Of a stretch of 64,000 nucleotides of DNA, positions 34,701-46,455 are shown piece after piece; within the stretch, counting starts at the first letter, position 1, and the number at the start of each line of letters is the position of its first letter. The position numbers and the translations under genes were made by a program. Below the pieces are notes generated by a model. It had not been told where the DNA came from and searched no databases. It saw only the letters and a program-made list of their open reading frames with translations. This stretch comes from Sphaerolaimus hirsutus (Eukaryota; Nematoda; Chromadorea; Monhysterida; Sphaerolaimidae). The stretch spans positions 1,860,001-1,924,000 of the forward strand of contig OZ038456.1 of assembly GCA_964036195.1 (NCBI GenBank), in the 5' to 3' direction.

Positions 34701-37700
34701 AGGCAAAAACGGTTGGGTAAATATATCGCTGTTTTTTGAAAAATAAATAAATAAGCACATACTATGGACAAAATTGCACAGCACATGAAGCCTTGGCTGG
34801 TGCCTTTCCCGGTGCCTTTACTTTGGCCCTGGTGCTAGCACCTTTGGCACCGGCAAAAAAATGGCACCGCACCGCACCGGCACCGGTGCTATTCTGAAAA
34901 AAATGGCACCGGCACCGGCGTGGCACCCCTGAAGATTGCAATGGCACCGCACCAGCACCGGTGCTGGTGCCCTTCGGTGCCCAGCACCGGGGCACCGGTG
35001 CCCCGGTGCCTTTACATCACTAGTGATGGCGTCATTTTTTGCGTGGTTTTTGGGCTCGTTGGCGGAAGGAAGTGGTGTAAATTTTGCTGCTATTTTTATC
35101 ACTGGCTTTCTCAATCATTGTGGCCACACAAGCTGGTTTTCAATGTTCCTTTTTGAAAACTCTTCTGGGCGACGCGTCGCTGTACGTTTTTCAAAAGTGT
35201 GCAATTTGCACTTTTATTTTTCAAAAAAGTGAAAATTGATTGAAAATTGGTTTCGGTAAGTCACAAAGTTCACATTTGGTGAACATTTTTGAAAACCATA
35301 CAGCGACGCGTCGCCCTGTAGCGGCGACGCGTCACCAACATCGCTATACGCGTTGCCTAGTTTGTAACGTATGCAGATGTAGAAAAATGCAACAGTAGGT
35401 GACAAAATAATAAAAATAATAGTTTAGAGACTTATGTAAGTATGTAGATGGTGTAACATGTTTAAAAAATTTTCAACAAATGTGTAAACATTTTTGAAAA
35501 ATGAACATGGACGGTGACGTAAAGCGACGTCGCCCTACGTCGCTGTACGTGCCAGTTTTCAAAACCATTTACACATTTGAAAGATGCGTCGCTGTACACA
35601 CATAATGTACAGAAATCGTCGCCGAGCGTCGCTAGTTTTCAGAATTTCGCCAGACTACTCCAAAATCCTACAAAAACCACTGGATGGATGGTTTCATGTA
35701 AAATTCACACAGTATATGCAGTATTTTATGCTGCATCGAATGGTATGCTCCATGAAAACTTGGAATGTCTGTAAAATGAACTAAATTTTTTTTATAAATT
35801 ATGCCATTTCGGCGACGTTCAGGCAACGTCACTAGTTTCCATAACTTAATACCAATTTTGAAAAGTATGGTTGGGCTGAAAACTCCCCGGGCAGTGGTCG
35901 CCATTCACGCTAGGGGTAAGCTACGGTCATAAAATTTTGACATGTTAACATATCAGGTGTTTTGAGTCTTCACCCAAAATTTCACCCCTCTGGCTTCACC
36001 CACTGCATTACTGTGGGGGTTACAACTTCAGTAATTTTGTACTGATGTACAAATTGTGCTCTAGCTCAACGCTGCTTTAAGTTGTGATCATGAAGCTTTG
36101 GCTAGAGTAAGCCACCAGGGTTGGCAATGTGCTGATAGTATTCAACACTTTCATCAACATCATTGCTAATATGGCAAATTAATATGCAGATCAGGGTTAT
36201 GTGCAAGAAACATGGTAACTGTGATGGATCTTTTTGGTGATCATCTGAGATCATGTTCTATTGCAGTGATTTTAATGTTGTTTTGAAATGTGCAGTAAAT
36301 AATTATGTCAATTAAATTTCATTTGTGTTTCATTACTAATCTGTAGTGGACACATTACCTGTGTTCAACAGCAGTGTGCATGCAAAATGCATCCTGTATT
36401 AACCTGTAGTGACCAACCGTACATACAGAATGATGAATTTGGGTGTGAGAGTAGTGACAGAATTGGTAATATGGACTAGGTGTATGATATCATAGCTAAT
36501 GTTGTTTAGTGCTGGCACATTGCCAACACTGGTTGCTTACACTAGCCAAAGTTTCATGATCACAACTTAAATGAGTTTCTAAAAATGTTCACATTTGTGT
36601 TAAATTTCGGGACAGATTTCAATATGAAATGAAAACATTTCTGAAAACAATACAATAAAATTGTTTTCATTTTTTTGTGCTAGTGTATTGAATGTGAAAT
36701 CGTTGCAGTCAGTGTTCACTTGTAGTTCATTTTTTTGGCTTTCATTTACATACAAAATCAGCTGTTTGCATTGCACTTGTGATTTTTAAAAAAATTATAA
36801 AGTTGATTGTATAAAAATATCGTTATTTGTTTTGCAGAAATGTTATTGAATTCAGTTTTTTTTTTGTTCGAAGTGCAAAAATAAGGCCTTTTTACTGTGA
36901 CAATGCTATAATTACAGATACACGGATGTAATTTAAAAACATCATTTAATGTTTTGAGCATAACAACAATTTCTCCACCATCTTTGAACTTCTATTGCGA
37001 AACATGGTATCAAATGAAAGAGAGAAAAAAACTGGACATATATATGAGACGGATATCATCTACAATTTAAAACAGAATTTTTAAAAATATTTATAGTTAG
37101 AAAACAAATTAATTTTTAAAACAATGTATCACAGCGCTAAAAATATACAATACAGTCCCAAAAATCAAGCATAATTTTCTGCATCACATGCCACTTACAG
37201 CTTGTTCTACAAGTGCGTACTTATTTCACAAAAAAAATATTTTGTCTGCAGCATTTTACCATAGTTTTCAAATATGTGTTCTACCGGCGGAAAAAACAAA
37301 GATGGCGGCCATTTTGCTGATTACACAGACTGTTTAAATGGATTTGAAAACAAAATAATGGGTTTTCACAGAGGGAACCTTGAAAACCAGCTTGTGTGGG
37401 GCCATTGAAGATGACCACCCGCAAAATGAAACTTGCAACGTCACTTCTATTCTGGAAGTTATGGTAGTGCAAAAGTACAACTCTTTCAAACACATGGTTG
37501 GTAGAAAGAAGCAGTTTTATTGTATCATTTCGTTGAAAACCATTGTGTACCAATGTCTGTGGAAATTTCAACCCCCAATGGAAAATATCTATACAATTTC
37601 GAAATCGATTTACGTAATTTTTTATGCACAAAATTATCGGCCCCAGTCCCAGTGTCCATGTTACAAAGCAAAAAGTTAACTCCCAGACAAATCACATTTA

Positions 37701-40700
37701 CCCACCAATGTAATCCAAAAAAACATTCAAACCCTTTGATGCAACATCCACAAAAAGCTATCCCTCAAATACCCCCCCCAGCTGGCTGATTGCCAACAAC
37801 TGGCCGCAGTTAACCCTGCATCTAGCAGTAATTTTCCTGCTACTAGGTTCATCTATGGCACATTTGCTCCATTCAAAATCCCCATTGGCACATATTGTCT
37901 GCTTTATGGGTGACTTTCTGACAATCTCTGTGTTTATTGCTGGTATTGGTATTCAGAGGTATTTTGATGCGAAACATATGATCAATATTGATGGAGGCCC
38001 TATGGGGATGTTTTATGTGCCCGGTTTGTTCAGTTGTGGCTGTATGTTTTAATCTGTGTGTTTTTGTTTTAAAGGTTTTTATTACCCTGGCAGTGGCACA
38101 AACAAAGATATACAATTTATTCTTTAACTATTCAAAATAAAAATAAAATACCTTTTTCCAAAAGTGCAGTCAGTCAGGTAGTACCGTATTACCTCGAATT
38201 ATCCCCCCCTTGAATGAACCCCCCCCCTCGAATTAACCCACCTCAAAATGGGCTGGGGAAATAATAGATCCCCCCTCGAAATACCCCCCTCCTGAATGAT
38301 GGACATCATGTATGCAATGTACATGGTGTATTTATTACTACTAATTTGCATTGCAGTTACACTTATACGCTCATTTGTGTACAGATGTACACCTATAGCC
38401 CAAATATGACCTATTTTCTTACATTTATTACCGTTTTTGTGTATGAAAAAGTGTATTCTTTACTATGAATTTCACGAAAATTTCTGACGAAATAATAACC
38501 CCCCCCCTAAAATTTTGCTGGCGAAATAATAAACCCCCATGGGGGTATTTCGAGGTAATACGGTATTCATTATCAAACGATTTCATCTAAATTTTACTAC
38601 ATTATCAGGCAGATAAAGCGATTTCAGCTCGCTCAAATAGGACAAACATTACAAAAAAACACCCCAAAAATGCCTTACACACAAACCTTACCCACCCCCT
38701 TCCAGCCACAGTGACAGTGGCCTGCCTGCACTTCTGGGTGTCGTCTTGGCTCTTTGTCAAGGCGCCATTTTGGAGCGGCAGACATTTGTGTCGGGTGCCC
38801 ATAAGCCTCACCGCTGCTTTCTTCCTATACGTGCGTTTTGTTTGGTGTTTTCATGGATTTGTTGGCTCTGGGAAGTTTTGGCTGGTGCCAGTCCCGAGCC
38901 CTGTAAAGTGTAAAGTCATGTAAAGTGTCAATCAAAACAAAAAAGGAAATATTTCATTACTGCAATTTGCTTGGCATTACTTTACGTTTGTCATGACAAT
39001 TGACACTTTGCATGACATTTTACATGACATTTTACACTTGACTTTGCACTTTACAGGGCTCGGGACTTTGGTGCGAAGCACTTTTCCTCTAGCGTCAAGC
39101 GCCAAGTGTGCTGTTGTATTTTTCACATTAGCACTAGCGCCAAGCGCCAGCGCCAGGCGTTTTGTTCCCGTCGCCATGTAAAAATAGTGGCAGCGTACTT
39201 GTCTAACCCCCAGAGCCGAACACCAAAAGCGCCATGGGAAAATGGCGCCAAGCGCGCCATGGCGCTCTTTGATTTGGCGCTGGCGCCAAATCAAATCACC
39301 ATTAGCATTGAAAATCTTTGGAAAATTTTTGGAAAATAAAATAGAATATAATCTCAGAAAATCTCTCAAGAATAAAATATAATTAAATCTCTCTCAAAAA
39401 ACCTGGAAACAAAGATAAATTTCAGAATTTGAGATTTTCTGATATTTTAAAAAATCTCAGAAAATCTCTCAACAAGAAAATATAATTTAATCTCCCTGGA
39501 AAATCGTGGAAAAAATATAAATCTCAGAAAATCTTATATTTTCTGAGATTTTTTAAATATAAATCTCGCCGAGATTTTTTCAATGCTAATCACCATCCAC
39601 CCAAAAAACAACAACAACCCCCACCCCCCCCCCCCAAAACCCCCCCAACAACCCCAGATCGTCCTACTGCCGCGGTACACTGGCACCTCGCCAGCGCACA
39701 TATCCCTTTTGCCGATGGAAACACTCGAGTCCAACGTGGTCAACGGCACCAAGATGCTGGTGAGCTTGGACCGGACCGCGCTCAACCACCACTCGTGGGC
39801 GTTCATTTGGCTGTTGATGTCGGGCATATTCATGGCTGGCCATATTCCTGAGAGGTGGGTTTTTTTGAGGGGGGTGGGGGGGTAGGGTTGGGGTGGTATT
39901 TTGAGTGTGGAAAGTGGGGTTGGGAACCCGCCCCGAACCCGGTATGTGGACCGAATTTTTTTTACCTCCAGGTTGTGGTTTAGCCTGGTGGCAATCCCAA
40001 GCCCTGTAAAGTGTAAAGTAAAGTGTCAAATGTAAAGTCAAATGCAAAGTAAACTGTCAAGTGTAAAGTCAAATGCAAAGTAAACTGTCAATTGTCATGC
40101 AAAGTTCAGTAAACAAATCTTTTCTTTTTTGTTTTGATTGACTCTTTACTTTGCATTTGACACTTTACTTTACACTTTACAGGGCTTGGGACTGCCCCTG
40201 GGGTGAACACTATATTTGTTAAAATAACAAAGAAATGTATGTTCATAAAAATAAATCTTTTTTAAAAATTATTATAATAAAAATCACACTTGTATGCAAG
40301 CGGTTGTTCGTAATTTTCTTCGCTTGAAATATTTTTTCTGCATTCACTCTTAGTGTATGGTTTCACTCAAACTGGAAGCCAGAAAATTATATCAGCCAAA
40401 AGATTCAGTACATTTACAGTGTACCGAATTTCCTCGAAATACCCCCTCAAAATCAGCACCCTGAAAAATACCTCCTCCCTCGATTACCCCCCTCAAAATT
40501 TTCACTCTGAATAAAAATACCCCCCTGGGGGTATTTCGAGGAATTACGGTACCCCAAAAACCCCCTCATACCCCCCAGGCTATACCCGGGTACGTTCTGC
40601 TGCATCGGGTACGGCCACCAGTTGTTCCACGTGTGCGTGTGTTACGTCGCCGACAATTTGCTCAAGGGCGCCGCCATAGACGCCCAGTTGACCGATTGGA

Positions 40701-42677
40701 CGCACAGCAAGATTACGGTAGGTTTTTTCGGTGTCGGTTTTTGACTGGGGGATTATTCGGGTGGATATGGTAGTTGTGTATGAGGAATATATCGTGAATA
40801 TTCAACACTACTTTTTCCCACCATGCCAAAAAATGCAAATTTTGGAAAAAAATTTTAATATGTTCATTTGCTAGAAAGTACACATTGATCGGGTAGGGTG
40901 GGAAAAGGCATTTCAATTTGACTTCTTAATTGTAAATATTGGAATTTGTCCAAAAATTCCATGGAAATTTCACCCTCGCTGCTTTTCTAAAAAAAAACTT
41001 TATACATGTCCATGATCAATGCAGTGTTTATTTTTTGGCTGTCAGTTTTTGACTGGGGGATTATTCGGGTGGATATGGTAGTTGTGTACCGTATTTCCTC
41101 GAAATACCCCCCCCTCGTTTGACCCCCCCCCCCCTCTCGAGACCACTATGAAACAATCACCCCCCCCCCTCGAAATACCCCCCCAAATTGAGTGTAAAGG
41201 GAACATACATGACAATAACTGTAGTTTGTGTTCTGTGTACTGCAGAACACACGTTAAAACAATGTCGGTGTCACGTTAGAACAGTGTACATACCACCAGA
41301 GTTGCGAAAGTGTATTTACACTTACCCGAAATACCCGGGTAAATGGGTATTTATATTTACACTTACACTTACACTTTCAAAAAATACCCATACACTTTTT
41401 TTACACTTTCCTGAGCAAAATACCCGGGTACAGAAAGTGTATTTTTTTCTTTCACATGGCCCTGTTTTATGCTTTTTAGAAAGGCAAATGGCAAATGTAC
41501 AAACTGGCCTTTGATCTCCAACCTTTGATCAGTACTCATGGTATTCTACAGTTTCATCATACTTTTGTAATAAGGACAAGATCAATGGAAATTCACCAGC
41601 TGGACACAAAGTCAACTGACTTTTGCATCGACATTTGCTGCATCTCCAATCTTGCATTTAAGCAGTGTGTCGCATTGCTTAATCAGTAAATATCAACACT
41701 GAAAAATGCCATCATTAGTTAACTTCATACCACTACAGTATTTGCTAGTCTGAAATGTTTCATAAAAGGCAGTAAAATGTGATGCATAAAAATGACAAAT
41801 AGGTATATTGATCTAAAGGTTAAAACAGTGGTGTATTCTAATGCTCAACAGTGAGAGCTCTTTCTAAAAATTTTTTTTACACTTACACTTTTTTTTACAC
41901 TTTCCTAGGTATTTTTAAAATACCTTACACTTTTGGTATCCATACTCAAAATTTGGAAAGTGTATTTACACTTACACTTACACTTTCCAAAAATACCGGT
42001 ATTTTAACAACTCTGCATACCACCTACATACTAATATTAGTCTACAGAACCTTATAAATGGCGGTTTTTGTTGCATTTTTCGACGTCTGCGTAGGTTTCA
42101 GACGACAATTTCGTACTTGGTTTTCAAAAATTTTCTTGTGAAATAATAACCCCCCCCTCTAAATACCCCCCCCTCTCGGGACCACTATGAAAGAATCACC
42201 CCCCGGGGGGTATTTCGAGGAAATACGGTAAGTGGATATAAGGGCCCGGTAATTTGTGTGTGAACTGGTCGGGCATGTGGTAACTTGCTATGAATGAGTT
42301 GTGATGACAAAGTTTACACAGAATGATACCATAATTTACCACAATTTGTTGAATAAAATCAGGTCGTAAATTCTGTGCTGAATTTTATCAATTTGAAAAA
42401 AGTGAATTTTGAAAAAAACATCTTTTTTTTGTTCGTTATTAATTTGGAATATCGCGTATTTCAGAGAAAAGTGCGCAGTCCGTGAAGTATAGAGTATTTT
42501 TATTTTGAAAAAATGTACCAAATCCAACAAAACACCACGAATTAACAAATCACACTCAAGCCAACCCACACGCAGCCGTTTCACCTCCTAGTGCCAATGC
42601 TGATAGTTTTCTGCACGAACATGTCCGGCCTTTTGTACTTGGCCTGGTGGGCTGGCAAGCGAGACAAGATCGACTGA
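31706..42677 (+). CDS. Membrane progestin receptor, PAQR family class II, seven exons
   Basis: Exons: 31706-31870, 33499-33677, 37782-38041, 38706-38830, 39658-39854, 40579-40717 and 42576-42677. Phases chain perfectly (0, 2, 1, 0, 2, 0) and give 388 aa; mPRs are usually 330-350. PAQR signature motifs are present in order: GYRAMHRPWSFYLRSA followed by HNETVNFWTH (motif A, E..N..WTH) in exon 2; GSSMAHLLHSKS (S..H motif) in exon 3; and GYGHQLFHVC (HxxxH motif) in exon 6, after PERLYPG. These His residues form the predicted metal site of the seven-helix fold. The HNExVNxWTH form and the mPR-like ending point to the PAQR5-9 group, but which member is unclear. Exon 1 encodes a Cys-rich N-terminus (GGKCVCGLCPTRNKDEC) not typical of mPRs. 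It is included because it starts with ATG and joins in phase, yet it is the weakest exon. The tail ends AWWAGKRDKID. Confidence 0.87.
32024..32777. mobile_element. Long inverted-arm element with GTTTCATGGGC units
   Basis: Arms of about 150-170 bases begin ATGCAAGCGCATGAAACATT and are mirrored at 32620-32777. Each arm holds several CATGAAACACGCC/TGTATCATTACACACGC units and a CGCGCGCG centre edge. It lies in PAQR intron 1. Confidence 0.8.
32887..33126. mobile_element. TA-flanked CCGTATTTCCTCG-family element
   Basis: The ends are CCATATTTCCTCGAATTACC and TTTCGAGGTAATACGG, flanked by TA. The interior is nearly the same as at 26940 and 55011. It lies in PAQR intron 1. Confidence 0.8.
33734..35022. 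mobile_element. hAT-like element, TAGTGATGTTAAA ends, GGCACC hexamer array
   Basis: An exact 8-bp duplication GTGATGGC lies at 33726-33733 and 35023-35030. The ends are TAGTGATGTTAAAGGCACC and GGTGCCTTTACATCACTA. GGCACC/GCACC arrays occupy 33745-33945 and 34790-35010. A CCGTATTTCCTCG element (34185-34619) is nested in the middle. It lies in PAQR intron 2. Confidence 0.92.
34185..34619. mobile_element. TA-flanked CCGTATTTCCTCG-family element
   Basis: The ends CCGTATTTCCTCGAAATACC and TATTTCGAGGAAATACGG form a near-perfect inverted pair with TA on both sides. Long G runs lie in the subterminal parts. Confidence 0.88.
35160..35836. repeat. GCGACG/CGTCGC-unit element
   Basis: Scattered GGCGACGCGTCGCTGTACG units, some inverted, alternate with TTTTCAAAA. 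The ends are not cleanly paired. It is another case of a short GC unit reiterated inside an AT-rich element. It lies in PAQR intron 2. Confidence 0.55.
36077..36570. mobile_element. MITE with TTAAGTTGTGATCATGAAGC ends
   Basis: Inverted ends of about 55 bases with few mismatches: the left TTAAGTTGTGATCATGAAGC… is mirrored by …GTTTCATGATCACAACTTAA. Inner inverted similarity continues through TTGGCAATGTGC. It lies in PAQR intron 2. No duplication was resolved. Confidence 0.8.
36571..37781. other. AT-rich intron DNA, nothing recognised
   Basis: Rest of PAQR intron 2. Open frames near 37380-37680 lack homology and splice logic. Confidence 0.5.
38184..38563. mobile_element. TA-flanked CCGTATTACCTCG-family element
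   Basis: The ends are CCGTATTACCTCGAATTATCC and TATTTCGAGGTAATACGG. It belongs to the 'ATTACC' subgroup with 24291, 42768 and 49892 (shared ATGTACATGGTGTATTTATTAC core). It lies in PAQR intron 3. Confidence 0.88.
38886..39070. mobile_element. AGTCCCGAGCCCTGTAAAGTG-ended palindromic element
   Basis: The left end AGTCCCGAGCCCTGTAAAG is inverted at the right as CTTTACAGGGCTCGGGACT. The interior is GTAAAGTGTCAA/ATGACATTTTAC units. It is related to those at 39988, 51112, 51543 and 62325. It lies in PAQR intron 4, followed by a GGCGCC-rich stretch (39085-39290). Confidence 0.75.
39299..39592. mobile_element. ATTAGCATTGAAAA-ended element with TCTCAGAAAATC units
   Basis: The ends ATTAGCATTGAAAATC and GATTTTTTCAATGCTAAT are inverted. 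Interior units of AAATCTCAGAAAATCTCTC repeat. A second copy lies at 46456-46770. It lies in PAQR intron 4. Confidence 0.8.
39988..40196. mobile_element. CCCAAGCCCTGTAAAGTG-ended palindromic element
   Basis: The left AATCCCAAGCCCTGTAAAGTG is inverted at the right as CACTTTACAGGGCTTGGGACT. The arms are GTAAAGTCAAATGCAAA units. It lies in PAQR intron 5. Confidence 0.75.
40424..40549. mobile_element. Minimal TA-flanked CCGTATTTCCTCG-family element
   Basis: Only 126 bases: ends CCGAATTTCCTCGAAATACC and GTATTTCGAGGAATTACGG plus C-rich spacers. It lies directly before PAQR exon 6. Confidence 0.8.
40735..41088. repeat. Direct repeat of about 50 bases (40735-40783 and 41039-41087)
   Basis: TTTTTGACTGGGGGATTATTCGGGTGG continuing through GATATGGTAGTTGTGTA is present twice, about 304 bases apart, in PAQR intron 6. 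The second copy ends exactly at the TA of the element at 41089. Confidence 0.75.
41089..42228. mobile_element. TA-flanked CCGTATTTCCTCG-family element hosting the element at 41297
   Basis: The ends are CCGTATTTCCTCGAAATACC and GTATTTCGAGGAAATACGG. The interior resembles 34185 (GTGTTCTGCACTACGCAGAACAC-like core). A hAT-like element with its own exact duplication is inserted at 41297-42015. It lies in PAQR intron 6. Confidence 0.88.
41297..42015. mobile_element. hAT-like CAGAGTTG element with ACACTT array ends (second copy)
   Basis: An exact 8-bp duplication CATACCAC lies at 41289-41296 and 42016-42023. It is very similar along its length to 7968-8724, differing by small indels, which implies fairly recent spread of this family. 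Confidence 0.92.
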
Positions 42678-42767
42678 GACATTAACCTTTTCCGGAAAGT
42701 CGCCGCGCGGTCGGAAATTGAATTTGTAGGCTCAATTTGAATTTGCTTTTGGATAATTTAGAGCCTA

Positions 42768-43122
42768 CCGTATTACCTCCAATTATCCCCCCCCCCTCAG
42801 GGCTGGGGAAATAAAACCCCCCCCTCGAAAAACCCTCCGGGAATGATGTACATCATGTATGCAATGTACATGATGTATTTATTACTGCTTATTTGAATTG
42901 CAGCTACACATAGACTAGTTTGTGTAGCTATCTACGTTTTTATGTCCAAATATATACTATTTTGACACATTTATTACCTGTTTTGGGTACGCAAATGCCT
43001 ACTTTTTACTTCTATCCTTACGAAAATTTCTGACGAAATAATAAACCCCCCTCGAATTGACCCCCCTCAAATTTCGCTGGCGAAATAATGAACCCCTACG
43101 GGGGTATTTCGAGGTAATACGG
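42768..43122. mobile_element. TA-flanked CCGTATTACCTCC-family element
   Basis: The ends are CCGTATTACCTCCAATTATCC and TATTTCGAGGTAATACGG. It starts 90 bases after the PAQR stop codon and so probably lies in the 3' UTR or polyadenylation region. Confidence 0.85.
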
Positions 43123-43281
43123 TATATTTAAGTTGTGGCGATAGATGACAACCCAGTTCCAGAATCTCATTTGATTGTTTCTGTGATAAATTGTCAAGTT
43201 ACAGTCCGCTTGGCGGAGACGGAAAATCGTTGTTTTAAGCGGAGTTCCGATTTTTTAGCGCTTCTGTGGCACAAATATAAT

Positions 43282-43500
43282 GGCCCTACACACACTGATT
43301 TTCACCGTGACCGATGTGAAAACTGAAATGGCCACATGGCGACATCCAGCCTACTCATTTTGTATGCTTTATGTGTTTTAGTTTTCAAATTTTCAAAGTT
43401 TAACTATCATTTACTTAAACTCAACTTTAAATAAAATTTGCATTTGAAAAAATTTCAGTTTTCACACGAAGTCACGGTGAAAACTAGTGTGTGTAGGCAC
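43282..43500. mobile_element. MITE with GGCCCTACACACACTGATTTTC ends
   Basis: The left CCCTACACACACTGATTTTCACCGTGA is inverted at the right (TCACGGTGAAAACTAGTGTGTGTAGGC). Near twin of 23867-24108. Confidence 0.75.
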
Positions 43501-44059
43501 AATATCACATATCATGTCGTTGACATTCAAAATCTGTTCCCGAGTGCTATGGGCACTGACAAGTTCTGTCACTGAAAACTCCGTAGACTGCCAAGTGACA
43601 ATACAATCTTTGGATCACACTTTACATCCGTACCAGTTATTAAATGTATGAATTTGTTGGCATTGTAACTTGACAATATGTGAAATTCCATCCTGGTGTT
43701 TGATCTTAATTATAAGATGTTAACATATTTTTTTGATTTTTTTTTAAATGTGTAAAATTGCATAATTGACCTATTACTTGTGTATACATACCGTAGTTTC
43801 ATAAAGGGCATTTATAGTTCACTCAGCTTTGCTGTGACGACAGGAATTTTCTGTCGTCACACACATTCCGTGATCCCAATGGAAACATTTTTTGCTATCG
43901 TCACATTAAAGCCGAGTTAACGCTGCTTACCGTATTTCGTCTAATAGAAGAGCGCCGTTCTATTTTTTTCGTCAACTTTTTTACCTGCCGTTCTATTAGA
44001 GGTGCCGTTCTACTGGAGGCTGCCGTTCTATTTTTTCACCAGAATTTTTCAGAAATTTT

Positions 44060-46048
44060 TAGGTGTCAAAAAATTTTTTTTACGGAAAAGGAAAACGGAA
44101 AGGTAAAATTTTTTCACTTTACGGAAAACGGAAAACGGAAAGGTAAAAAAAAAATTTCTGCCGGAAAACGGAAAACGGAAAGGTAAAAAAAATTTCACTC
44201 AGCGGAAAACGGAAAACGGAAAGGTAAAAAAAATTGTCGGCCGGAAAACGGAAAAATGAAATGCCGGAAAACGGAAAACAGAAAAATGAAATGCCGGAAA
44301 ACGGAAAACGGAAAGCAAAATTCTCACGGAAACGGAAAAAAATAAAGTGAAATTAGCATGGTAATAGACAAATTTGCAGAAGGAAAACCTGCATGCAGGT
44401 TTGCCTGTTTGGCTTTGATTGTGGTAGCTGAACATTCTGCAACTATGGATCATGCCTGTAACTTCACTTGTAGTTCAAGCTTAACTGAACCAACAAAAAA
44501 TCATCAAAAAGTAGCCATAATGGCCATAGGAAAGGAAACACTATGACAATTTCACAGTCTAGAAGCAGTGGGAATCACTGATGACCCCTATGCAATTGAT
44601 GACGACATTGCAGAGGAGATGATAATAAATAGCATAAAATTCAACGACAACAACAAACGATACTTTATTGACTGGTCATATAAAGAGAGTATCAGTGACC
44701 TGCCCACGGGAAAAGCAGAAGCCTTGGTACGGTTTAAATCACTGATAAGAAGATTCAACAAAGATCCAAACTTATTCGAACAATACCGGAAAGTTTTGGA
44801 TGACCAACTAGAAAAGGGAATAATTGAGATCTGTAATGACAAAACAGACAACAAGGGGATTCATTGCCTGCCACACCAGCCAGTAATCACACCGGGCAAA
44901 TCGACATCATGCAGAATCGTGTACAATGGGTCGGCAGGTAAGCCCAGTTTCAACGAGTGCCTTTTTAGAGGACCAATTACAACACCATTAGCACTGGGCT
45001 TACTCCTGAGGTTCAGGGCAGGCAATCTAGCATTAATTGCCATTATTGAAAAGGCATTTTTGCAAATAGGATTGCATGACCAAGCTAGAGACTACACACG
45101 ATTTTTCTTGCTGAAAGATGCCTCAAAACCAGTAACTGAAAATAACTTAATAGTACTTCATTTTACTAGTACTTAATAGTACTGTTTGGACTCGTCTGCA
45201 GCCCAGCAATTTTGGGAGCAGTCATAAAATACCATTTAAATGTAACAATAAACAACATGAATGAATATGAAGAAAATGAAGGGGAACGAAACCAGTTGGC
45301 AATGATAATAAACAACATTTACGTCGATAACTTCATCATGAGTGTCACAAATGAAGTTGAAGCTTTAGAACTATATTACAAAGTCAAAGCTTTATTTAAC
45401 CAATGTTCTATGAACATGAGGGAATGGCTGTCAAACTCCAGATCAGTCATGAATGAAATAGCAGAAAACAACAGGAGTCCAAAGGTGAATAAAATTGTCG
45501 CAGTAATGGGCATGAAATAAAATCACCGAACGGACATGCTGGCAATATCAACACCAAAATTGCAAATTGACAGCATCACAACACCAACCAGATGAAACTT
45601 GAATAAATTATTGGTGTCAGCATATGACCCAATTGGGTTCACAGCACCTGTTTCACTGACCCTGAAATCCCAGTTGTCAATGCTGCTCCAAGAGACAAAA
45701 ACAACACAATGGGATGAGCCAATTGAAGATAAATACAGATTGGAAAAACAATGGAAAAATGCCAGAAAACTATAAATCGAGCCAGAAAATGGAATAATGG
45801 CCTGGTAAAACGGAAACGGAAAGGTAAAAATTTTTCAGCCGGAAAACGGAAAAATGGGCCGGAAAAACAGAAACGTAAAAAATTTTCAGCTGCCGGAAAA
45901 CGGAAAACGGAAAGGTAAAAATTTTGCGGCTGCCGGAAAACGGAAAGGTAAATTTTTTTCGGCTGCCGGAAAACGGAAAACGGAAAGGTAAAAAATTTTC
46001 CTGCGGAAAGGCGGAAACGGAAAACGGAAATGGAAATTTGACACCCTA
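44060..46048. mobile_element. hAT-like element, TAGGTGTCAA ends, CGGAAA array, middle nest layer
   Basis: The duplication GAAATTTT / GACATTTT (44052-44059, 46049-46056) has one mismatch. CGGAAAACGGAAAGG arrays lie at 44090-44340 and 45800-46030, separated by the Bel/Pao fossil. Confidence 0.82.
44340..45790 (+). mobile_element. Bel/Pao retroelement fossil (pol fragment)
   Basis: The region resembles the reverse-transcriptase part of Bel/Pao pol and a following pol segment. It is broken, with several breaks, and no intact LTRs or target duplication were seen. It lies inside a hAT-like CGGAAA-array element (44060-46048), which itself lies inside a TA-flanked element (43930-46374), so its insertion is the youngest of the three by nesting. 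The decay suggests it is still fairly old. Base composition differs from the surrounding arrays. Confidence 0.75.
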
Positions 46049-46455
46049 GACATTTTTCATTTGAACATGATGTTTTTGATGAAAAATGAACAACACTTTA
46101 CTATCAGAGCATCAATTCGAACAAAACCAAATGTGAAAATTACCCTAAATCGTAGTTCAGAACATCTTGGATGTTCACACCACCCATTTTTCTAATATTT
46201 GTGTGTTCTGGCTCCCTTCCAACATAATGTCTACCTGCCGTTCTATTAGAGGTGCCGTTCTATTGGAGGCTGCCGTTCTATTAATTTCGTGAGTGTAAAA
46301 AACTGCCAAAACCTGCCGTTCTATTGGAAATGCCGTTCTATTGGAGGTATGCTGTTCTATTAGAAGAAATATGGTAACACTCTTGACAGTGACAGTCACA
46401 GCTCAGCGCATGCAAATTGACACCACTTGCATAACTCTTTTGTGAGAATTTTGTA

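Larger units (their letters stand above)
43930..46374. mobile_element. CCGTATTTCGTCTAATAGAA-family element, outer layer of a three-level nest
   Basis: The ends are CCGTATTTCGTCTAATAGAAG and CTATTAGAAGAAATATGG, with arms made of GCCGTTCTATTAGAGG units. The right-arm sequence 46060-46200 matches the interior of 22234-23575. The middle is filled by the CGGAAA element at 44060-46048. Confidence 0.8.

Noticed and set aside
37281-37679. Overlapping open frames of 100-116 codons in PAQR intron 2
   Set aside because: Present on both strands with no protein similarity; the PAQR phases are already satisfied without them.
42336-42584. Minus-strand open frame near the last PAQR exon
   Set aside because: Antisense to the intron and exon 7 of the PAQR gene; no homology.
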